A DNA stretch of 64,000 bases from Lawsonella sp012842085 (GTDB lineage Bacteria; Actinomycetota; Actinomycetes; Mycobacteriales; Mycobacteriaceae), in the NCBI GenBank assembly GCA_036749735.1, contig DAINXV010000001.1:744001-808000 (forward strand), read 5' to 3'. The position numbers and the translations under genes are program-made. Position 1 is the stretch's first letter; each line of letters starts with the position of its first letter. Under the pieces are notes generated by a model. That model searched no databases and was not told where the DNA came from. It saw only the letters and a list, made by a program, of their open reading frames with translations. Shown in pieces: positions 27,146 through 34,429 of this stretch.

Positions 27146-27586
27146 CTATTTCAGCGGAATTCCGTTGACATCCCGATCCATGGGCGGCTTCTTCGCCAGG
27201 ATGCGAATGAAGTCCACGAGGGCCCATACACCTATCGCCGACACTAAAAGTAAGCCCCAAAAGGCCAGGATCAATCCGAGCGCGCCATGAACATTTAACG
27301 ACACCAGTCGGCCGATAAACATCAAAACAAAACCGCCGATCCCCATCCCCAACTGGGTGAAAGCGCGCGGCTTGTAACCCAGATAGAAGTTGGCGGCACC
27401 ACACCCGGTTAGGAAGAACGCCAGAATTGCCGCTACCGCCCGGGATTTCTGATTGCCCGGATCGTAGTACTGGTACTGTTGCTGGATCCCAAAATCTTGC
27501 CCCGGAACTCCACCTGGATAGGGGAAGTAGGGCTGTTCTTGGGATTGATGGTTGGGTTGGCTGTTGAAACCGTTCGGCGTGGTCAC
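27146..27586 (-). CDS. TM2-domain membrane protein
   Basis: A 146-residue protein. The first 45 residues are polar and rich in Gln, Pro, Gly and Tyr (GIQQQYQYYDPGNQ). Then follow KSRAVAAILAFFLTGCGAAN and FYLGYKPRAFTQLGMG, the signature of the TM2 domain, with two to three membrane helices and a short basic tail. The start is GTG, with AAGGA upstream. The function is unknown. It is convergent with the yccF gene. Confidence 0.88.
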   Translation of the reverse strand: MTTPNGFNSQPNHQSQEQPYFPYPGGVPGQDFGIQQQYQYYDPGNQKSRAVAAILAFFLTGCGAANFYLGYKPRAFTQLGMGIGGFVLMFIGRLVSLNVHGALGLILAFWGLLLVSAIGVWALVDFIRILAKKPPMDRDVNGIPLK

Positions 27587-27739
27587 TGCTATCCTTCACA
27601 AACCTTCACAAATTAGCGTGCACAAGTGCACGTGTTTTTTGTCGAGGCAATAGTATCGAGCCACGCTGGTTTTAGGTAACGCTACATGTACCAACGTTCC
27701 CTGCGTCCACGCCGCCCGGCGCAGTTTTAGTTCACAGAA

Positions 27740-28132
27740 TTACTTTTCGGGGCGAACGGTGTGGGTGACGGTTTCGGTGGGGACGACGGCGTCTTTAGCT
27801 TTCCCGGCGCCTTCTTTCACTTTGACGGTGGCTTTGCCTGCCCCGTCTTTAACGCTGTCCCAAGCGTCCCCAGCACCCTTCTTGGCTTTGTTTCCAGCCT
27901 TTTTAGTGCCGTCTTTTACCTTGTTGGCGCCCTTGTTGGCGCCGCGACGTACCTCGTCACCAGCTTTATTGGCTTGGCTGCGGGCAACGTCGCCAGGTTT
28001 TATGGTGGTGGTGACGGTGCCGGTTGTGGTGGTGCTGTTGTCGGTGTTGTCGTCGCTGCAGGCCACCAGTCCAGAGGCGGCTATTCCTACTACGGCGGCA
28101 GCGGCAATGATTCGTGTGGCGTGACGTTTCAT
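27740..28132 (-). CDS. Small lipoprotein with Lys/Ala/Gly-rich repeats
   Basis: The 130-residue product has a lipobox: MKRHATRI, a hydrophobic stretch, then SGLVACSDD with Cys26 as lipidation site. After a Thr-rich linker (STTTTGTVTTTI) comes a repetitive helix with a recurring AxxKxxD/GAGKA pattern: GANKVKDGTKKAGNKAKKGA, AWDSVKDGAGKATVKVKEGA. This resembles LEA/CsbD-like amphipathic repeats. It probably sits on the outer face of the membrane; a stress or envelope role is inference. I chose ATG at 28132, which has AAGGAG about six bases upstream; extending upstream would add 56 non-signal residues. Confidence 0.82.
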   Translation of the reverse strand: MKRHATRIIAAAAVVGIAASGLVACSDDNTDNSTTTTGTVTTTIKPGDVARSQANKAGDEVRRGANKGANKVKDGTKKAGNKAKKGAGDAWDSVKDGAGKATVKVKEGAGKAKDAVVPTETVTHTVRPEK

Positions 28133-28248
28133 GATGACTCCTTGCAGTTGGGGCTTGGATATGTCATTTCTTTTTGTTGTCAGCCCGCTACCTTTGACGA
28201 TACCGACTGCAAGGCTTGAGGTTAAGGAGTTGCCGCTGTTTTTGCTCG

Positions 28249-29061
28249 TTAATTCAACTTGGGATCTATGGGGCGCGACGCATACAAGTTGATGGGCCAT
28301 TCCTGCCGGTGCAGCACCTGCGCATACAGGTCGGTCTTATTGTCCGTGCCGAAGTCTTGCGGCAGGGAGTTGGTGACGAACCAGTCCCCGCGTTCCAGTT
28401 CGTTGTCCAGCTGCCCGGGAACCCACGCGCTATAGCCCACATAGATGCGGAAGGACTCCAGCGTATAGAGGGTTTCTTTCAAATTGGCGTCCAGGTTCAC
28501 CAGGTAGGTGCGCCCCTCAATGTGTTGGCCTTTTTTGGGGTCGCCCCAGTTGGTGCCAGGTTTGATGCGCGCCAACCCGACTGCGGCTTGCGGCTCCACT
28601 GGTCCCCCAATGAAGAAGGTAGCGGGCTTGCTGCAGAACAGTTCCCAATCCGGCAGCACATTATGCACAGCAATATTGGACTGCTGGTTGAGGATGACGC
28701 CGGTGGTGCCGCGGCTGTCGTGCTGCACCAGGTAGATGACGCTGCGGCTGAATGTTTCGTCCCGCATGTCGGGGCTGGAAACGAGCAGGCTGCCCACCTT
28801 GGGTTCGTTTTTTTCGACGGCGTTGAAGATCCGGTCGCCGAAGAGCCCCAGCTTGCCGGCCGGGTTGATGAACGGTTCCTCGTCGGAGATACCCGGGAAG
28901 TGGGAGCTGGGGGTGGTGCTCTGGGCGTTGCCCGCGGCGGCGCCGCTCAGTTCGTCTTCACTGGGGGCGGCATGCTCCGGTTTGTCGTCATCGTGGAAGA
29001 AGTAGTCGGGCGGGAAGTCGTCCGAGTCTGGGTTTTCGATGGGTTTGTCCATATCAGTCAT
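28249..29061 (-). CDS. YqgE/AlgH (DUF179) family protein
   Basis: A 270-residue protein. The first 75 residues are acidic and disordered; the core begins VGSLLVSSPDMRDETFSRSV, then VIYLVQHDSRGTTGVILNQQ, FFIGGPVEPQAAVGL and FRIYVGYSAWVPGQLDNELE, all hallmark YqgE segments. The biochemical role of the family is not settled. Its start overlaps the end of cca by eight bases, so the two form an operon. In M. tuberculosis this gene is elsewhere, so the placement next to cca is a local difference. Confidence 0.93.
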   Translation of the reverse strand: MTDMDKPIENPDSDDFPPDYFFHDDDKPEHAAPSEDELSGAAAGNAQSTTPSSHFPGISDEEPFINPAGKLGLFGDRIFNAVEKNEPKVGSLLVSSPDMRDETFSRSVIYLVQHDSRGTTGVILNQQSNIAVHNVLPDWELFCSKPATFFIGGPVEPQAAVGLARIKPGTNWGDPKKGQHIEGRTYLVNLDANLKETLYTLESFRIYVGYSAWVPGQLDNELERGDWFVTNSLPQDFGTDNKTDLYAQVLHRQEWPINLYASRPIDPKLN

Positions 29062-30583
29062 CGGTAACCTCCTTTTCCCACCAGTCTTTCAGGGCGGCGA
29101 TGGCGTCGTCTCGCTCCATCGGCCCTTCCTCCATGCGGAGCTGCTTCATGTAGTCCCAGGCTTTGCCGACCGCCGGGCCCGGCTTAATGTCCAGGATCTG
29201 CATGATCTCGTTGCCGTCCAGGTCGGGGCGGATGGCATCCAGGTCTTCCTGTTGGCGCAGTTCTGCTATCCGGTCTTCTAGGTTATCGACCATGGCGTGC
29301 AGATGGCGGCGCTTCTTCGGGTTGCCGGTGGTGCAGTCTGCTCGCACCAGCATGTTGAGCCGCTCCAGTAACGGTCCGGCGTCGGTGACGTAGCGTCGCA
29401 CCGCCGAGTCGGTCCATTCACCCCCACCATAACCGTGTATCCGCAGGTGCAGATACACCAGTTGGGAGACGTCCCGAGTAAAACTGTTGGAGTATTTGAG
29501 GGCCCGGAAGCGTTTCCGCACCATCCGCGCACCCACCAGATCATGCTGGTAGAAGGTGACGCCACCGCCAGGCTTGGGGGCACGTGTGGGTGGTTTACCC
29601 ACGTCGTGGAGTAGTGCCGCCCAGCGCAGCACCAGATCCGGCTCCCCGGGTTCTTCCTGCTCAATGGCTTGCCGCAGCACCTGCAGCGAGTGGGTGTAGA
29701 TGTTTTTGTGGCGCAGCTGCCGGGTGGGCGGGATTTTCATGGCCGGAATTTCGGGGAATATATGGTCCGCGAGTCCCGTATCGCACAGCAGATCGATACC
29801 CTGTTCCGGGTTGGGCCCCAGCATGAGTTTGTCGAGTTCCACCTGGATGCGTTCGGGCGTTATGCGGTTGATCTGCTCGGCCATGTCTTTGATGGCGTCC
29901 AGCACGCGCGGCGCCACCTGGAAACCCAGCTTGGAGACGAACCGGCAGGCCCGCAGCATACGGAGGGGGTCATCGTGGAAGCTCACTTCCGGAGCCTGCG
30001 GAGTGTCCAAAACCCTTTCCACCAGTGCAGATAGACCATCTAGGGGGTCTACGAATTCTTGGCTGCCGTCGGGCATGAGCCGTACTGCAATCGCATTGGT
30101 GGTGAAGTCCCGCCGGATGAGGTCCTCTTCAATGGTGTCGCCGAATTGGACCTCCGGGTTGCGGCTCACGCCGTCATACGAGTCGCTGCGGAAGGTGGTG
30201 ATTTCGATCTGCCAGTGGTCTATTTGCGCGGAGACGGTACCGAATTCGATGCCGGTGTCCCACACATTTTTGGTGGCGTTTTGAAGGATGCGGGTGACGG
30301 TGTCAGGGCGGGCATCGGTGGTGAAATCCAAATCGGTACCGAGTTGGCCCAGGAGGGCGTCGCGCACACTGCCGCCCACAAGATAGAGTTCGTGGCCGGC
30401 ATCCGCGAAGGCCTTCGCGAGGGGTTGCAGAACCCCGTCGAGTTGGTGGAGTTGACGTTGCGCACCCACCAGCAGCGGCAGCCGATCCACTTCCCGGGGG
30501 AAGCCTAAATGCGCAGCACGCGGCATGGCCGTGGGGGTGGTGTCGGCGGGGCGCTGGGGGTCTTTATTGTGAACGTCTGTCAT
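29054..30583 (-). CDS. cca: CCA tRNA nucleotidyltransferase
   Basis: The enzyme adds or repairs the 3' CCA of tRNAs; the window's tRNA-Ala lacks an encoded CCA and needs it. The class II nucleotidyltransferase head shows LYLVGGSVRDALLGQLGTDL and DFTTDA; RRDFTTNAIAVRL follows, then LDTPQAPEVSFHDDPLRMLR. The C-terminal half has an HD domain (RWAALLHDVGKPPTR). It is orthologous by position to Rv3907c (pcnA). ATG at 30583 is preferred to an in-frame TTG nine bases upstream; TAAACT lies eight bases before it. It is divergent from the Nudix gene. Confidence 0.93.
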   Translation of the reverse strand: MTDVHNKDPQRPADTTPTAMPRAAHLGFPREVDRLPLLVGAQRQLHQLDGVLQPLAKAFADAGHELYLVGGSVRDALLGQLGTDLDFTTDARPDTVTRILQNATKNVWDTGIEFGTVSAQIDHWQIEITTFRSDSYDGVSRNPEVQFGDTIEEDLIRRDFTTNAIAVRLMPDGSQEFVDPLDGLSALVERVLDTPQAPEVSFHDDPLRMLRACRFVSKLGFQVAPRVLDAIKDMAEQINRITPERIQVELDKLMLGPNPEQGIDLLCDTGLADHIFPEIPAMKIPPTRQLRHKNIYTHSLQVLRQAIEQEEPGEPDLVLRWAALLHDVGKPPTRAPKPGGGVTFYQHDLVGARMVRKRFRALKYSNSFTRDVSQLVYLHLRIHGYGGGEWTDSAVRRYVTDAGPLLERLNMLVRADCTTGNPKKRRHLHAMVDNLEDRIAELRQQEDLDAIRPDLDGNEIMQILDIKPGPAVGKAWDYMKQLRMEEGPMERDDAIAALKDWWEKEVTDD

Positions 30584-30666
30584 CGACTGCAAGTTTACCT
30601 AACTTTGGCTTTCTTCCGGCCCTGATCTTAGACCTTATAACTGCTGGCAAGTAGTATCGACTAGTA

Positions 30667-31800
30667 GTGGAAAATCAACGCGAGTCCCAAACCGGCGGAT
30701 CGCGCCGGCCCGCTCGCCGGCGTAGCTCCCGCCCAGCCGGAGCACCAAAACCTAAAGACAGGGGTGCCTCGGCTACTTTTGCTGCCCAAAAGTCGCAGCC
30801 AAATAGTGGCAGCAACTCTGCACGGTCCTCGTCATCGCCCCAGAATAGTACCAACCAGGGCTCGGAGGCCACGTCCACACCGCACCGTCCCCGTCGCCCC
30901 CATCGCAAAAAGCGCGACACACACAACAAGCAGCGGAATGTGAAAACTAAGCAGAACCCGCCGCGCAAAAAATCCAAAGCTGCGGTTGACGGCAAAGTAG
31001 TGTTTGAGCGTGACGGCAAGGCCGGTAAAGCCCCCAAACGCTATACCCGCAGCTCGAACGATAGTGGCCCCCGCCCCGTCACCCGCCACCTGACCCGCAA
31101 GCAGGCGAAACGCACCCGCGGGCGCGCCTACCCGGAGACATCGGCTGGCGGTGTTTTACTGCGCCACACGAAGCGCGCCTACAACGCCAAGAACGATCGC
31201 GTGTATCTATCCACGGTGAAGGTGCCGATTATTGGGCGGGCGGATCGGCGCGGCCGGATTTTGTGGTCGCTGCCGAAGGGCCACATTGAGGACTACGAGA
31301 CTGTCCCCATGACCGCTGAGCGGGAAGTGCTGGAGGAGACCGGCATCCAGGGTCGGGCTTTCAAGAAGCTTGGCACCGTGGACTATTGGTTCCTGTCGGA
31401 TGGAAAACGCATCCACAAAACGGTGCACCACTACTTGTTGAAATATGAGAGCGGCAAACTATCTGACGCGGATCCGGAAGTGTCGGAGGTTGCTTGGGTG
31501 AGCCTGCCGGAGCTGCCCCGCCGCCTGTCCTACGCCGATGAACGAAAACTCGCCCGGCGCGCCACCGGTGTGGTGTCCACCTGGATTCGGGATGAATACG
31601 CCCCACCCAAGGACGACAAAAAGTCCGCTAATAAGTCTGCCAACAATTCGGACAGCACTTCGGACAGCAAGAACTCTGACCGGAACAACGAACAACAGCA
31701 GCCCCGGAAGAAGCGTCGCCGTCGCCGCCGAGGTTCCCGCGGCCGGGGTCGGAGCCGCAGCAACAAATCGTCCTCTCAGCAGGGGAAGGACGGTGAGTAA
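30667..31800 (+). CDS. Nudix hydrolase with long basic N-terminus (MutT4-like)
   Basis: The 377-residue protein starts at GTG. Residues 1-150 are disordered and very basic, full of Arg, Lys, Ser and Pro. The Nudix domain begins TSAGGVLLRH, and the Nudix box GHIEDYETVPM-TAEREVLEETG fits the GX5EX7REUXEEXGU rule. A C-terminal tail of Asn/Ser repeats ends in a poly-Arg stretch (PRKKRRRRRRGSRGRGRSRS). Position next to cca and an Rv3909-like gene matches Rv3908 (mutT4). The basic tails suggest nucleic-acid binding; the substrate is unknown. The end abuts the next gene. Confidence 0.88.
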   Translation: MENQRESQTGGSRRPARRRSSRPAGAPKPKDRGASATFAAQKSQPNSGSNSARSSSSPQNSTNQGSEATSTPHRPRRPHRKKRDTHNKQRNVKTKQNPPRKKSKAAVDGKVVFERDGKAGKAPKRYTRSSNDSGPRPVTRHLTRKQAKRTRGRAYPETSAGGVLLRHTKRAYNAKNDRVYLSTVKVPIIGRADRRGRILWSLPKGHIEDYETVPMTAEREVLEETGIQGRAFKKLGTVDYWFLSDGKRIHKTVHHYLLKYESGKLSDADPEVSEVAWVSLPELPRRLSYADERKLARRATGVVSTWIRDEYAPPKDDKKSANKSANNSDSTSDSKNSDRNNEQQQPRKKRRRRRRGSRGRGRSRSNKSSSQQGKDGE

Positions 31801-31801
31801 C

Positions 31802-34429
31802 ATGTTTTCCCGCACTCGCGCTAGTTCGGTACTGACGCGCCTGGCTGCCCTCAGCATGGCCGCCCTCCTGGCCGCCACCCCCGGTGCCCTGCTGCATGTC
31901 CCCACCGCAGGAGCCAACCCCACCACCACCGTCACCGTCACCGGCTCCAACTCCGGGGTAACCAATGACCGGGAATCTGCCCTCCTGGCGGGCTTGAGTG
32001 AGGTTCCCGATCCGCTGCCGGACGCCATCCAGATCACCATTGATGAACTGACCCCGCAGATCGTCAACGGCGACTCCGACAACCAGATAACCATCCAGGG
32101 AACCCTGCGGAATGTGGGCAAACTGCCAGTCAACGATATTCAGCTACGGATCCAGCGGGGCGACGCGGTGCGCTTCGGCAACCAGCTGCGGCATGTGCTG
32201 GTGGAAGACGAAATCAACTACGACACCCCACTCCCCTTCCACAGCGTCGACAAGACTCTCAAACCGGGGGAAGAAACCGAATACACGCTGACCGCAAAAA
32301 TCTCCGGCAAGGGCAGCAACTCGCTCAACATTAATGCCCCCGGCGCCTACCCCATCCTGGTGAACGTGAACGGCCGAGTGAACGACTCCGACCCGGCACG
32401 GCTGCACGACGCCCGCACCCTTCTGGCCATTCACCAAATGCCGCGCGCCGCCGGCAAAGGCAACCCCGGCCGGGACGACGCCACCAAAGCACCCCGCCCC
32501 TTCACCCTGCTGTGGCCCATTGCAGACATTCCCCGCGAAGCCGCCTACTACAGTTTCTCCTCCAGCCTGGTGCTGCGCGACCGGGAGCTGGAGGAATCCC
32601 TCGGCAAAGGGGGTCGCCTGCGGGTGTTGCTGAATTCGGCCGCCACCCTTATGGCGGATCCCACCCTCCGCAAAAGCATGTGCCTGGCGGTCGATCCGGA
32701 CCTTATCCGCACCATCAACCGCATGAGCTACGGCTACCGGGTGCTGGCGGATCCCACCAAACCCACCGGCGACAGCACGCCCGGCAAAAACTCTAACCGC
32801 GCCTCCAGTTGGCTGGAAGAGCTGCGGGAAGTGGCTGACGGCAAGTGTCTGATTGCCCTGCCGTGGAGTGGCGCCAGCTTGGGCTCCGCCGCGGCCGCCA
32901 AACACCCCCAACCCATTGCCACCCTGATGGAGGACTCCCGCCGCTTTGTGAGCACCGTCCTGGGAACCCCCGTCACCAACAACATTATTTGGCCCACCAC
33001 CGGCATGGTTACCCGCGCCGACCTGAAGGCCGCCGACCACAACCAGTTCATCCTGGCCGGCAATGCTTTCCTCACCAAGGGGGTGGCGTCCAACGGCAAC
33101 CGCACCGTTAAAGATCCTCTCCGTAACAGGAAACCCCGGCACGGCATCCGCATCGTTATGGACGGCAAGGACTACACCGGCCTGCCCTTCGACACCACGC
33201 TGGCGACCGCCCTGGCCAGCACCGGCGACTATCCCGAAAACACGGTGTTTTCCATGCCGGATAGCCGATACGTGATGGCCGCCGACAGTACCGAAGCTCG
33301 CATGCAGGACGCCGTCACCACCCTCCTGTGGAAACTCTCCACCTCCATGCGCCGCGAATCCGCTCGCACCAACAGCTACGGGAACATGCCGCTGCTGGTG
33401 GCTCCCCCGCAGCGCTGGACCGCCACCGCCGAAAACATGGAGGAGTTTGTGGCGGCACTGAAATATGTGGCGGAGCAGAAACTTATTGTGCCCACCACGC
33501 TGGACGACGCTATCAAAGCCGCCAATAATCAGCCGTTTGTGGGTCGCATCAACACTAAACAACTGGCCACGCTGCCCACCCCCAAGCCTGCTCTCGACAC
33601 CATCAAGGAGGGCATTAAAGGCATCCTGTCCCATGAGGACCTTTATGCCCCGGCTGAGACCGAAGCCCCCGACAACTTCCTGTTCAAGCGCGGCCGCTAC
33701 AACATTTATCGCGCCAGCTCCACCGGCCCCACGGGTGCTAGCCCGCAGCTTGCTCTCACCACGGAGGGGCTGCTGACGTTGGTTGATCCGGCCTCCAACA
33801 AATACCCCGATAGCTATGCTCGCAGTATTGTGGCGGCAGCAGAATCCATTACGGAGGCGGTGTCGTTAGTGACACCAGGCAATATTTATACCCTGGCCTC
33901 CACCGACTCGGCGCTTGTGCTGGTGGCTCGCAACCAGCTTCCGCTGCCGGTCAACGCGGTTATTTCGGCCACTGACGAGCAGGGCCAGCCGGTGTCCAGT
34001 CCGCAAAAAGTGGTTATCCCTGCGCACTCCTCCATTAACGTGCACCTCCCGGTGCAGCTGCCCGGCGGCGAACCGGTGCCCATTAAGTTGTCTATGCGCA
34101 GCCCAGACGGCCAATTACTGGGTGAGGATATTTCGATGGAGGTGCGCGCCAGCAAGGTCACCCCTGCCATTGGTGCCATCTTCTTTGCGGCGGCCTTGTT
34201 GCTGCTTCTGGCGATTGGTAAGCAGGTGCTGCCACTTATTCGAAAACGCCCGCGGAACCGGAAAAAGTATCTTGCCCCCGCACAGCGCCAACAGCAGCAG
34301 CGCGCACAACAACAGCAGCGTCCCCAGCAGCAGCGTCCCCAGCAGCAACGCCGCAAGGATCCGCACCGGCGCGCCCGGCGCATCAACTTGCCAAAAAATA
34401 GCGAACTAGGTGGTGATCATGACGCCTAG
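31802..34429 (+). CDS. Large exported membrane-anchored protein, Rv3909-like
   Basis: An 875-residue protein with an N-terminal signal sequence (TRLAALSMAALLAATPGALL), a large extracytoplasmic region, one C-terminal membrane helix (AIGAIFFAAALLLLLAIG) and a basic Gln-rich cytoplasmic tail (QRQQQQRAQQQQRPQQQ). Its position between the Nudix and murJ genes matches M. tuberculosis Rv3909, a conserved protein of unknown function. Given the neighbours, a role in envelope assembly with MurJ is plausible. The start is ATG at 31802; an in-frame GTG at 31793 overlaps the previous stop and cannot be excluded. The C-terminus overlaps murJ by 11 bases. Confidence 0.85.
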   Translation: MFSRTRASSVLTRLAALSMAALLAATPGALLHVPTAGANPTTTVTVTGSNSGVTNDRESALLAGLSEVPDPLPDAIQITIDELTPQIVNGDSDNQITIQGTLRNVGKLPVNDIQLRIQRGDAVRFGNQLRHVLVEDEINYDTPLPFHSVDKTLKPGEETEYTLTAKISGKGSNSLNINAPGAYPILVNVNGRVNDSDPARLHDARTLLAIHQMPRAAGKGNPGRDDATKAPRPFTLLWPIADIPREAAYYSFSSSLVLRDRELEESLGKGGRLRVLLNSAATLMADPTLRKSMCLAVDPDLIRTINRMSYGYRVLADPTKPTGDSTPGKNSNRASSWLEELREVADGKCLIALPWSGASLGSAAAAKHPQPIATLMEDSRRFVSTVLGTPVTNNIIWPTTGMVTRADLKAADHNQFILAGNAFLTKGVASNGNRTVKDPLRNRKPRHGIRIVMDGKDYTGLPFDTTLATALASTGDYPENTVFSMPDSRYVMAADSTEARMQDAVTTLLWKLSTSMRRESARTNSYGNMPLLVAPPQRWTATAENMEEFVAALKYVAEQKLIVPTTLDDAIKAANNQPFVGRINTKQLATLPTPKPALDTIKEGIKGILSHEDLYAPAETEAPDNFLFKRGRYNIYRASSTGPTGASPQLALTTEGLLTLVDPASNKYPDSYARSIVAAAESITEAVSLVTPGNIYTLASTDSALVLVARNQLPLPVNAVISATDEQGQPVSSPQKVVIPAHSSINVHLPVQLPGGEPVPIKLSMRSPDGQLLGEDISMEVRASKVTPAIGAIFFAAALLLLLAIGKQVLPLIRKRPRNRKKYLAPAQRQQQQRAQQQQRPQQQRPQQQRRKDPHRRARRINLPKNSELGGDHDA

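Noticed and set aside
32144..33634. 496-codon open frame opposite the Rv3909-like gene
   Set aside because: Gly/Val/Ala/His-rich antisense composition; the sense strand has a signal peptide, membrane anchor and synteny.
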